DNA of 7,539 nt from Candidatus Altarchaeales archaeon (GCA_014729705.1 WJJK01000132.1:1-7539), one strand, 5' to 3'. Counted from the stretch's first letter, positions 1-5,308 are shown. Numbers and translations are program-made. Notes: generated by a model not told the origin, from the letters alone.

Positions 1-395
1 CCTTCTACATGCAGACCTTCGGGAAGACTCTTAAGAGAGGTGCATCCTCTGAGGTCTAGGCTTCTTTCTACATGCAGACCTTCGGGAAGAGTCTTAAGAG
101 AGGTGCATCCGAAGAGGGATAGCCATCCTCCTACATGTAGGTTTTCAGGTAGACTCTTAAGAGAGGTGCATTCGGAGAGGGATAGGGCTCCTCTTATATG
201 CAGACCCTCAGGAAGACTCTTAAGAGAGGCGCATCCATAGAGGTTTAGGGCTCCTTCTACATGGAGGTTTTCCGGTAGACTCTTAAGAGAGGTGCATCTG
301 TATAGGTCTAGGCCTCCTTCTACATGCATCCCAGAGGGAGCCTTACCTGAAAGGATGAGTCTTTTTGCTTCATCTGAGGATACTGTGTTTTTCAT
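1..395 (-). CDS. Leucine-rich-repeat protein, second tandem paralog (3' end outside window)
   Basis: This gene is partial: only the first ~131 codons are inside the window. It starts at an ATG overlapping the stop of the upstream paralog (ATGA, 4-nt overlap), with SD GAGGAGG six bases upstream, which implies translational coupling. The N-terminus (MKNTVSSDEAKRLILSGKAP) matches that of the upstream paralog and defines a ~22-residue cap. It is followed by 21-residue repeats of the form LHVxGxLxLxxCTSLKSLPEG, each giving a predicted beta strand and a Leu/Pro turn. Five full units are visible and a sixth is cut. No signal peptide or membrane segment is seen, so a cytoplasmic solenoid used for protein binding is the likely role. 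This is an inference from LRR proteins in general; the partner is unknown. Confidence 0.85.
   Translation of the reverse strand, partial: MKNTVSSDEAKRLILSGKAPSGMHVEGGLDLYRCTSLKSLPENLHVEGALNLYGCASLKSLPEGLHIRGALSLSECTSLKSLPENLHVGGWLSLFGCTSLKTLPEGLHVERSLDLRGCTSLKSLPEGLHVE
15..310 (-). repeat. 63-bp tandem coding repeats in the second LRR gene
   Basis: The palindromic core TCTTAAGA recurs at 29, 92, 155, 218 and 281, exactly 63 bp apart, and each unit encodes 21 residues. Unit boundaries are approximate. Synonymous positions are largely conserved as well (nearly always CTT AAG for Leu-Lys), which suggests recent amplification rather than old divergence under protein-level selection alone. Confidence 0.9.
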
Positions 396-904
396 AGAGC
401 CTCCTCGAGTCTCCTATTGAAGACTTCTTGGTAGTACCACTTGAGTCCCATGTAGAGAGGAAGATCCTCGTATGGGATTTTCTCTATGAGTTCTGGGTTA
501 CAGTAGAGAGTCTCTTCTACATGGATGCTGTATGGCAGACTTTTAAGAGAGGCGCATCCGTTGAGGTGTAGGTCTCCTCCTACATGTAGCCCTTCAGGTA
601 GACTCTTAAGAGAGGTGCATCCATAGAGGTTCAGGTTTCCTTCTACATGCAGACCTTCGGGAAGACTCTTAAGAGAGGTGCATCCTCTGAGGTCTAGGCT
701 TCTTTCTACATGCAGACCTTCGGGAAGAGTCTTAAGAGAGGTGCATCCGAAGAGGTCTAGCCATCCTCCTACATGCAGACCTTCAGGTAGAGTCTTAAGG
801 GAGGCGCAGCCTTCGAGGGATAGCCATCCTCCTACATGCATCCTAGAGGGAGCCTTACCTGAAAGGATGAGTCCTCTTGCATCATCCGGGGATACTATTT
901 TCAT
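392..904 (-). CDS. Leucine-rich-repeat protein, first tandem paralog
   Basis: The protein is 170 aa from the ATG at 904. I prefer this start over a longer in-frame one at 964 because the N-terminus (MKIVSPDDARGLILSGKAP) then aligns with the downstream paralog, GGAAGG lies upstream, and the preceding small gene's TGA overlaps this ATG. Residues 1-21 form a cap, 22-126 are five 21-residue repeats (LHVGGWLDLFGCTSLKTLPE type), and 127-147 is a degenerate sixth. The last ~23 residues form a non-repeat tail (EDLPLYMGLKW...RRLEEAL) rich in aromatics and charge. LRR solenoids usually bind proteins, and the target here is unknown. Conserved Cys in each repeat could form a ladder inside the solenoid. 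Use of AGA and CTA codons differs from the methylase and the Lys-rich gene nearby. Confidence 0.9.
   Translation of the reverse strand: MKIVSPDDARGLILSGKAPSRMHVGGWLSLEGCASLKTLPEGLHVGGWLDLFGCTSLKTLPEGLHVERSLDLRGCTSLKSLPEGLHVEGNLNLYGCTSLKSLPEGLHVGGDLHLNGCASLKSLPYSIHVEETLYCNPELIEKIPYEDLPLYMGLKWYYQEVFNRRLEEAL
527..822 (-). repeat. 63-bp tandem coding repeats in the first LRR gene
   Basis: Cores at 541 (TTTTAAGA), 604, 667, 730 (TCTTAAGA) and 793 (TCTTAAGG) are spaced exactly 63 bp apart. The outer units are the most diverged and the inner ones nearly identical, as expected if new units arise by unequal exchange inside the array. Bases 639-755 are identical to 1-117 of the downstream paralog. Confidence 0.9.
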
Positions 905-1033
905 ACTAAATATCTTCCTTCCAGGGCACCTTGAAAGTACCTGCGGGCGGCGCGTGTGAGCCACTTATGCTCCAGGTAAAATGGGAGCTCGGTGTATCTG
1001 AGTTTGCGGATGAATGGTGATGGGGAGTATCAT
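901..1033 (-). pseudogene. Small gene with a +1 frame disruption, between the methylase and LRR genes
   Basis: An excellent SD (AAGGAGG at 1044-1038, overlapping the methylase stop) precedes the ATG at 1033, but that frame ends after 22 codons. One frame over, an open stretch of 42 codons reads like a real basic protein (FIRKLRYTELPFYLEHKW, then TRAARRYFQGALEGRYLV). Its TGA at 903-901 overlaps the ATG of the LRR gene, the same ATGA coupling seen at the next junction. The span is 133 nt, one base over a multiple of three. Losing one C from CCCC near the start would give a continuous 43-aa protein. The function is unknown. Its YTELPFYLEHKW segment resembles the tail of the adjacent LRR protein. 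It could be a decayed gene, a sequencing indel or a +1 recoding site (CCC-A). Confidence 0.6.
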
Positions 1034-1042
1034 GAAACCTCC

Positions 1043-1846
1043 TTATGGGAGGTAGTGAGCTAGGATCTCTTTCACCTCTCCTCTGGATGAGCCTTTAGCA
1101 GCGATAGAGCGGCGTACTGAGAATGAGTCGATTTTTGTGGCTTTCCCGAATATTTCTCGGGCGAGCGGGGTGTCATGGTTGGAGATGATGACGGGCACAC
1201 CGATATCTCGAGCTATCTCGGCGCAGGCAGCTAGGTCTTTCTGAGACTCTAAGCTGAAGCCTCCTGCAGTATACGACGTGAAGTCCGCGGTATCAGTAAG
1301 GGGCAGGTAAGGCGGGTCGGCGTAGACGACGTCTCCTAGGGCGAGCTCCTGGAAGACTTCTCTGAAGTCTTTTACAGTGAAGTTTGCGATACCGTTGAAG
1401 TGCTCCAGGAAGTGGCGCATTTCCTTCTCAGGGAAGTAGGGAGCTTTATACTTGCCATACGGGACATTGAATCCGCCTTTGGAGTTCACGCGCCAGAGAC
1501 CATTGAAACAGTGTCTATTGAGATAGAGAAAAGCCTCCGCAGTGTGATTTCCATTGAAATCTGAACGGATTTTCTCAAATTCAGAGTGCGTGTTGCGGGC
1601 GGGAGCGTAGTAGTCTTTGGCTTGCTTGATGAGCCAGTCACCTTGTGCATCCAGTTGGGTATAGAATTGGATGAGAGGTTGATTGGCATCATTGAGCCAG
1701 TAACGCTCGTAGCCTGGTGCGTTCAGGGATACGGCGCAGGAGCCACAGAAAGGTTCTACGAGACGGGACCCGGCAGGAAGAGCCTCAAGGATCCTCGGGA
1801 CGAGCCTGGTCTTACCACCAGCCCACTTCAGGATAGGTTTGTGCAT
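1043..1846 (-). CDS. dam: DNA adenine-N6 methyltransferase, Dam/D12 class
   Basis: This 267-aa protein has the full set of Dam-family landmarks. They are KWAGGK at residues 7-12; the AdoMet-binding motif I, EPFCGS, at 31-36; an acidic LNDAN at 51-55; the FNGLWRVNSKGGFNVPYGKY segment near 114-133 typical of the target-recognition part; and the catalytic DPPY at 177-180. Length matches T4 and E. coli Dam (~260-280 aa). Family knowledge says it moves a methyl group from S-adenosylmethionine to adenine N6, usually in GATC, to protect phage DNA from host restriction or to mark it. The exact target here is inferred. ACGGGGG serves as SD about 9 nt upstream. A hairpin separates it from the STAS-like gene upstream, and the next small gene's SD overlaps its stop. 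Confidence 0.96.
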   Translation of the reverse strand: MHKPILKWAGGKTRLVPRILEALPAGSRLVEPFCGSCAVSLNAPGYERYWLNDANQPLIQFYTQLDAQGDWLIKQAKDYYAPARNTHSEFEKIRSDFNGNHTAEAFLYLNRHCFNGLWRVNSKGGFNVPYGKYKAPYFPEKEMRHFLEHFNGIANFTVKDFREVFQELALGDVVYADPPYLPLTDTADFTSYTAGGFSLESQKDLAACAEIARDIGVPVIISNHDTPLAREIFGKATKIDSFSVRRSIAAKGSSRGEVKEILAHYLP

Positions 1847-1917
1847 AGTATTTTCCCCCGTAAGTCTCTGTGGCTCCTTGTGTTATCTGAGTGAGTGACT
1901 AGGATAGTGCATAGTAA

Positions 1918-1941
1918 GGAGATGATATGGCCCTCATCTCC
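1918..1941 (-). terminator. Terminator-like hairpin downstream of the STAS-like gene
   Basis: A perfect 8-bp inverted repeat (GGAGATGA / TCATCTCC) with an 8-nt loop lies 8 bases past the stop of the STAS-like gene. In the minus-strand transcript it is followed by TTACTATG rather than a long U run, so it may act as a weak intrinsic terminator, an RNA-stabilising 3' end or a processing site. Confidence 0.45.
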
Positions 1942-1949
1942 CCGAGAGA

Positions 1950-2345
1950 TTAGTCTTTGGCAAGATAGTCGAGAGCTTCCTCCATGGTTTTGTGGACGAC
2001 GAGCTTATCAGACGTGAATGCATTGTAGGCATCAAGGAGGATCTTCTTGATCCCTACGATACCGATAGCAGCGGCTTTGCTACGCCTTTTGGATATGAGC
2101 TCCTTGCCGTACTTCTTTGCGAGTTCGATATATTCCTTGGTAGCGAAAGCTCCTCGGAAATCATCCAGAGTCCTGAGGTTATGGTACCTCCGAAAGTACT
2201 TCATAGCCTCTTCGAGGACGGCGATCATATTACCCCAGGAGCAGTCTTTGGAGTCGATGTAGAGGATGCGTATTCCTTTGTGCTCTATGAAACGTACACG
2301 AGAGGCAATTTCTTCCGGGGTGAGGGTTACATCTTTTGGGTCCAT
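1950..2345 (-). CDS. STAS/SpoIIAA-like (SEC14-type) domain protein
   Basis: The protein is 131 aa with SD AAAGGAG six bases before the ATG. The order of elements resembles the SpoIIAA-like/STAS family. An early strand GIRILYIDSKDC is followed by a helix (AVLEEAMKYFRRY), a strand with LRTLDDFRGAF, a long helix (YIELAKKYGKELISKRRSK), the strand AAAIGIVGIKKILLDAYNAF, and a final EEALDYLAKD helix. Bacterial members of this fold commonly show A-x-x-G-[IV]-x-G-[IL]-K-K-[IL] followed by D/E-EALDWL near the C-terminus. Such domains act as small cytoplasmic switch or partner-binding modules, some controlled by Ser phosphorylation. No serine is obviously placed like the SpoIIAA site, so a role in anti-sigma signalling should not be assumed. 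The gene stands alone between a hairpin array upstream and a hairpin downstream. Confidence 0.65.
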   Translation of the reverse strand: MDPKDVTLTPEEIASRVRFIEHKGIRILYIDSKDCSWGNMIAVLEEAMKYFRRYHNLRTLDDFRGAFATKEYIELAKKYGKELISKRRSKAAAIGIVGIKKILLDAYNAFTSDKLVVHKTMEEALDYLAKD

Positions 2346-2402
2346 GGGTACTCCTTTGTTTTGGTGTCTGTATGTTTGTAGACGATCTGTACGCTAGAGT
2401 AT

Positions 2403-2411
2403 CTATTCCAT
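2403..2411 (-). other. Two-codon minigene-like element (ATG GAA TAG) with SD
   Basis: AAGGAG at 2423-2418 sits six bases upstream of an ATG that is followed by one sense codon and TAG. Spacing is optimal and matches the real genes here. It lies in the 89-nt non-coding stretch between the triple hairpin and the STAS-like gene; I see no other convincing feature there. It may be a functional minigene, a ribosome-loading site or chance. Confidence 0.35.
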
Positions 2412-2434
2412 GTTCGACTCCTTGATGTATGAAG

Positions 2435-2506
2435 AGGGACCCCGATCCATGGTTCGGGGTCCCTGAGGGCCGGTACCCAACCGGCCTGCGCGTTGACCAG
2501 ACGCGC
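2435..2506 (-). terminator. Three tandem perfect hairpins directly after the Lys-rich gene
   Basis: Three consecutive perfect stems are packed into 72 bases. They are 2501-2506/2488-2493 (GCGCGT, 7-nt loop), 2480-2486/2468-2474 (GGCCGGT, 5-nt loop) and 2454-2464/2435-2445 (11 bp, AGGGACCCCGA, 8-nt loop). The first begins on the base after the TAA stop. There is no long U tract, so this may be a compound terminator, an mRNA-stabilising 3' structure or a processing element closing the transcription unit that includes the two genes upstream. Confidence 0.6.
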
Positions 2507-3238
2507 TTACGTTATCGGTTTCGACGCATCCTTGACAGTATCCGCGGCCTGCGTCGCGATCTTCTTGAACTCCTTGACCGTCTCTTCGGGAAGTTCATAC
2601 TGGAGTTTCTCTGTACCCTTCTTCACAGTCCATACCGTTTCCCGGCGGAAGAACTTTTTGATACCGTCTTTGCCCAGGAGCTTGAAGAGAGTGGCGGAGA
2701 GTTCCTTGCGCAGAGCTTCGTTGTTGAGGATTTCCTTCTTGATACCGATGGTGGTGAGCTCCTCGAACAGCTTATCGAAGTCTTCTTGCCCGATCTTCTC
2801 GATGAGAGCCTCTCGAGTTTTCTTGTCGTTGAGGTCGAGTTCTTTGGAGACAGACCACTTGTCATTCTCGGAGACATCGACGGCGTACTCAGTCTTCTGA
2901 CCTTTGTTGCCCATAAGGCGATAGGTCTTCTGATAGTCTCCCTGGCGGGCGTTGTCGGTACGAACGAGTCCTACGAAGAACCGTACGACATCCGCGGCTT
3001 CTGCTGCAGCTTCTTCCGCGGCCTTCTTCGTTTTGAGCTTCTGGACGTAGTCGGTGATAGCGGCTTTGACTTTGATGTCCTCGGCGGACGTCTTGCCATC
3101 GGTTTCGCGTTCGACCTCGATGACGGTGTCTGTGGGGTCGATGGCCCGGATGGCGGATTTCTTGCCAGAGGGAGTCTTGACGTCGACGTCAGCCTTTGTG
3201 AGAGCTCCTTTGAGGCCTTTGACTGTTGCTGCTGCCAT
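2507..3238 (-). CDS. Lys/Ala-rich hypothetical protein, 243 aa
   Basis: I do not recognise the family. The protein is soluble-looking and rich in Lys, Glu and Ala, with no signal peptide or membrane segment. Residues ~1-60 hold short strands and charged turns (TPSGKKSAIRAIDPTDTVIEV). Residues ~65-85 form an Ala/Glu helix (KKAAEEAAAEAADVV), likely coiled coil, and a conserved-looking FFVGLVRTDNARQGDYQKTY segment follows. The C-terminal half is mostly charged helices (KKTREALIEKIGQEDFDKLF, ELSATLFKLLGKDGIKKFF). SD AAGGA lies upstream of the ATG. It is 27 bases downstream of the membrane-protein gene, so probably co-transcribed and perhaps functionally tied to it. Three strong hairpins follow its stop, as would suit an abundant mRNA. 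A longer antisense frame over the same DNA lacks an SD and is judged a shadow. Confidence 0.85.
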   Translation of the reverse strand: MAAATVKGLKGALTKADVDVKTPSGKKSAIRAIDPTDTVIEVERETDGKTSAEDIKVKAAITDYVQKLKTKKAAEEAAAEAADVVRFFVGLVRTDNARQGDYQKTYRLMGNKGQKTEYAVDVSENDKWSVSKELDLNDKKTREALIEKIGQEDFDKLFEELTTIGIKKEILNNEALRKELSATLFKLLGKDGIKKFFRRETVWTVKKGTEKLQYELPEETVKEFKKIATQAADTVKDASKPIT

Positions 3239-3265
3239 AGAGTGCTTCCTTCTTCTAAAGGGTGG

Positions 3266-4426
3266 TCACAGGAATTTCTCACGCATCTGAAGCGCAGATA
3301 CTTTGCGAGCCAGGCGGTGAGACGTTTTGACACAGATATACATGATAGTGAGTAGAAGTATCTCAGTGATAAAGAACGACGTGAAAGGTTTGCCTGCGTG
3401 GACAGCAAGGGGGTAAATCACATAGGGCCACCAAACGAAACCTGAGAATCTCTGTGAGGCTCCCATATGTACGAGGACACTTATCAGTGCGAAGAAAGTC
3501 AGCACGATAGGTAGTACGTACCCGAGTATCGGGATAGCCACACCATTGATAAGCTCACGTCCGAGGCTTGACACGACAAGCTCCAGAGTGATATCCTTGA
3601 TGGGACCTTCCGCGAATGCAGGTCTTACGTGACCCTGCACACATGTTTCGGCTTTGTGTCCACGAAGCAGCTGTGGGATGCCATCCAGGAATGCACCTTC
3701 GTCCCCATACAGCTTATGATTACCCCATAGACCCTGTACTGAGTGGCGGATAAGGGTCGTGAGGTCGTGTCCTTTATCCCTGTCGAAGTACAGGACACGT
3801 CCTTTGGCGTCGCGTGTGGCGTCGCGTGCGGCATACTCCAGGATGAAAGCAGAGCCTTTTAGGGAGACCTTGTACTGGACTGTGACGCCTACGGAGTGCT
3901 TTGCTGTCGGTCGAGCTTTCGCCAGGGGTCCGGTGGAGGTATCTTTTTTGAGGGTCTGCGGGATATTCTTGGTCGTAGCGCGAGCGATATAGTTATCGGA
4001 TACAGGATGGACATCGCCGGTTTTGGGGTCGAATACATCTGTAGGGGATCCCATCTTATACCAGTCCTCGTTGTGCTGCTGGACCGTGAGGTTGTAGCGC
4101 TCGAACTCAGCCATGTTGGTTTGAAAGAGGACATCGACCCATACCATACCGTGCTCCATATCTTTGGCGCGGAGACGGGTCTTCATACCAGCAGCGACAT
4201 CGATCATAAATGCACTGTCGGTGGTGGTAGTGCAGTGCTCTTGCTGATAAAGAGTCTCAAGGCGCAGGTCGTACGTGGGCCATGAGAGTATTTTGTCGGC
4301 GAAAAGCTGTGTAAGGTTTTGATCCTTCACATCTTCGACGGTCACGGGGGTATTACGAGCCGTAGCATCTGCGGACTGCTCCGTCAGTATCTGCTCCCAC
4401 TCATGCATAAGTTGTGCATCAGACAT
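3266..4426 (-). CDS. Hypothetical membrane protein with large soluble N-terminal region, 386 aa
   Basis: I do not recognise the family. I start it at the ATG at 4426 because AGGGGGTGA, nearly the consensus SD, sits 7-8 bases upstream; the in-frame GTG at 4435 lies inside that SD. Residues 1-290 are hydrophilic with no signal peptide and include beta-like stretches (HSVGVTVQYKVSLKGSAFIL) and GLWGNHKLYGDEG. Two strong hydrophobic segments follow at ~296-320 (VAIPILGYVLPIVLTFFALI) and ~348-366 (FTSFFITEILLLTIMYICV). A weaker aromatic one lies between, near 328-344. The tail is basic (KTSHRLARK...REKFL), suggesting a cytoplasmic C-terminus. The bulk of the protein is probably anchored to the host membrane or virion envelope. 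It is the first gene after a strongly structured leader RNA and is followed 27 nt later by the Lys-rich gene. Confidence 0.85.
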   Translation of the reverse strand: MSDAQLMHEWEQILTEQSADATARNTPVTVEDVKDQNLTQLFADKILSWPTYDLRLETLYQQEHCTTTTDSAFMIDVAAGMKTRLRAKDMEHGMVWVDVLFQTNMAEFERYNLTVQQHNEDWYKMGSPTDVFDPKTGDVHPVSDNYIARATTKNIPQTLKKDTSTGPLAKARPTAKHSVGVTVQYKVSLKGSAFILEYAARDATRDAKGRVLYFDRDKGHDLTTLIRHSVQGLWGNHKLYGDEGAFLDGIPQLLRGHKAETCVQGHVRPAFAEGPIKDITLELVVSSLGRELINGVAIPILGYVLPIVLTFFALISVLVHMGASQRFSGFVWWPYVIYPLAVHAGKPFTSFFITEILLLTIMYICVKTSHRLARKVSALQMREKFL

Positions 4427-4434
4427 ATTTGTCA

Positions 4435-4601
4435 CCCCCTAATTTGCTATTGGAAGAGACAGGAGGGTCTCGCATCTACGAGGTATCGATGACCCTGTAG
4501 CCAGGGAGTCGGGTGAGTGCCCGCGAGTAGGCGAATACCGGCTCCAGTCAAAAAGTGCTGGACAAAGGCTCAACCTTACCGCGGGCCAAAAATCTCACCG
4601 A
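4435..4601 (-). promoter_or_regulatory. Structured leader RNA: cloverleaf plus mutually exclusive hairpins upstream of the membrane-protein gene
   Basis: On the transcribed strand, an outer stem pairs TCGGTGAG (4601-4594) with CTCACCCGA (4517-4509; 8 bp, one bulged C). A 7-bp stem GCCCGCG/CGCGGGC (4586-4580 with 4525-4519) closes a junction holding three small hairpins. These are AAGG/CCTT (4577-4574/4568-4565), TCCAG/CTGGA (4562-4558/4547-4543) and GGTA/TACT (4539-4536/4529-4526, one G-U). Downstream, CAGGG (4497-4493) can pair with CCCTG (4506-4502), or the overlapping AGGGTC (4496-4491) with GACCCT (4469-4464). CCCTCCT (4467-4461) can also cover the SD AGGGGG (4440-4435). The geometry is that of an aptamer plus a translation switch. 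No known riboswitch class is recognised, and no credible ORF occupies the stretch. Confidence 0.5.
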
Positions 4602-4631
4602 GGTAGAATGTGATACGAGACCGTCCTGTTT

Positions 4632-4660
4632 AATATACGATCGAGAAGACTATGTATAAA
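4632..4660 (-). promoter_or_regulatory. Putative sigma70-type promoter for the membrane-protein unit
   Basis: TTTATA (4660-4655; 4 of 6 matches to TTGACA) is separated by 17 bases from TATATT (4637-4632; 5 of 6 matches to TATAAT). The -10 octamer GTATATTA is identical to that of the better promoter upstream of the HTH gene. The predicted transcript start near 4625 falls just ahead of the leader RNA structure. The -35 match is mediocre. Confidence 0.4.
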
Positions 4661-4888
4661 CTACTTCTTCGACCGCTTGCGACCCTTCTTGGTGGGACGC
4701 TGTTCACCCTCAGCCTTGAGCTGCTGGGCGATCTGGTTCACGAGCGGAGCCGAGCAGTCAACCTTACGGGCGATGGCACTCTGAGAGAGTGCTGAGTGGC
4801 GGAGATACCACTTGACAGCTCTGGTACGACTCTTGTACTTGCAGTTCCCGATCTTCGTTTCGATCCAGGTGGTTTCGGGACGTGGCAT
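4661..4888 (-). CDS. Small helix-turn-helix DNA-binding protein
   Basis: The protein is 75 aa from the ATG at 4888, chosen because AAAGGAGG lies at ideal spacing; a longer in-frame start at 4936 has no SD and would run through the operator-like repeat. Residues 24-57 (RAVKWYLRHSALSQSAIARK, then VDCSAPLVNQIAQQLKAEG) fit a helix-turn-helix. SQSAIARKV is the first helix, and SAPLVNQIAQQL is the recognition helix. A basic tail (RPTKKGRKRSKK, 64-75) would add non-specific DNA contact. It most likely acts as a small transcriptional regulator. It sits behind its own promoter, which carries TGAGAA half-sites across the transcribed start region, so autoregulation is a reasonable inference. It is followed by the promoter and leader of the membrane-protein gene, a possible second target. 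The family name is not known to me. Confidence 0.75.
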   Translation of the reverse strand: MPRPETTWIETKIGNCKYKSRTRAVKWYLRHSALSQSAIARKVDCSAPLVNQIAQQLKAEGEQRPTKKGRKRSKK

Positions 4889-4921
4889 AAGTATGCCTCC
4901 TTTGGTTTGAGTTGTAAGTAC

Positions 4922-4945
4922 GTGAGACATTCTCACTTGTTCTCA
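4922..4945 (-). promoter_or_regulatory. Operator-like repeat (TGAGAA half-sites) downstream of the HTH promoter
   Basis: GTGAGA-cat-TCTCAC (4922-4936) is a 6-bp inverted repeat. A second TTCTCA at 4940-4945 repeats the 4930-4935 copy exactly 10 bp away, about one helical turn. The array lies some 5-28 bases past the predicted transcript start, where a bound repressor would block transcription. It could also fold as a short RNA hairpin. Confidence 0.5.
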
Positions 4946-4956
4946 TTACGCCTACT

Positions 4957-4985
4957 AATATACAAAAATAAAACCAGTTTGTCAA
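4957..4985 (-). promoter_or_regulatory. Sigma70-type promoter for the HTH gene
   Basis: A perfect TTGACA (4985-4980), a 17-base AT-rich spacer and TATATT (4962-4957) form a near-consensus promoter. It lies between the stop of the 94-aa gene and the HTH gene and is the best promoter match in the window. It would allow host RNA polymerase to transcribe this unit. Confidence 0.75.
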
Positions 4986-5023
4986 CACTTATTTGAAGAA
5001 AATTGCGATGTTTCTTACCGCCC

Positions 5024-5308
5024 TCACTCTCCTTTCTCGAGTCTTTCTTTCACGCGGTCTTGTGCCTCCGGGCAGAGTTCAGGGTCGTCGAGGTGCTCGG
5101 GGAGGTCTTCGAGCTTCATGGCGTTCACCTCGTCGATGGCATTCCAGACCTGAGACTCTACCCAGTCCCAGTATCCCTGGCGCGTACAGTCTCCAGCGGC
5201 TTCGATGGCCCAGTCCCTTGAGAGGAACTTGGGATGCTTACCCCACGTGCCTCCGTACTTTTCACGGAGGGCTTCCGCTGCGGTGGGGTCAGATTCGATG
5301 ATAGGCAT
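5024..5308 (-). CDS. Hypothetical protein, 94 aa, acidic
   Basis: A small acidic soluble protein with no signal peptide. The central CTRQGYWDWVESQVW (residues ~41-55) stands out; similar GYW[DE]WVE patterns occur in short phage or plasmid hypothetical proteins as far as I recall, but I cannot attach a function. The N-terminal half (AAEALREKYGGTWGKHPKF) and the C-terminal acidic helix (EDLPEHLDDPELCPEAQDRV) are unremarkable. The start ATG shares a base with the preceding gene's TAA (TAATG) and is preceded by AGGAG, so it is translationally coupled to it. It is the last gene of the small-gene series before the HTH promoter. Confidence 0.85.
   Translation of the reverse strand: MPIIESDPTAAEALREKYGGTWGKHPKFLSRDWAIEAAGDCTRQGYWDWVESQVWNAIDEVNAMKLEDLPEHLDDPELCPEAQDRVKERLEKGE

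Noticed and set aside
40..240. Plus-strand open frames in the LRR region (also 678-959)
   Set aside because: They are antisense products of the repeat, with Arg-rich recurring text and no SD.
1..842. CRISPR array or non-coding satellite
   Set aside because: The 63-bp units are contiguous with no unique spacers and translate on the minus strand into regular 21-residue LRR units.
2429..3355. 308-codon open frame on the plus strand
   Set aside because: It is antisense to the 243-aa gene, has no SD, runs through the triple hairpin and into the next gene, and its Phe/Leu/Asp-rich composition is typical of a reverse-frame shadow.
4419..4475. 18-aa upstream ORF in the leader of the membrane-protein gene
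   Set aside because: It has no SD, unremarkable composition and overlaps the real start; not enough support.
4519..4586. tRNA gene
   Set aside because: Length (68) and a 7-bp closing stem with three arms look tRNA-like, but the middle loop has 10 bases, no T-loop TTC[GA]A motif sits in the right arm, the D-loop is too short, and no CCA follows. Kept only as a cloverleaf RNA.
4889..4936. N-terminal extension of the HTH protein
   Set aside because: It has no SD, would cross the operator-like repeat, and the ATG at 4888 has an ideal AAAGGAGG.
5250..5270. 7-bp hairpin CCTCCGT/ACGGAGG inside the 94-aa gene
   Set aside because: Real as sequence, but short and within coding DNA; no contextual reason to call it regulatory.
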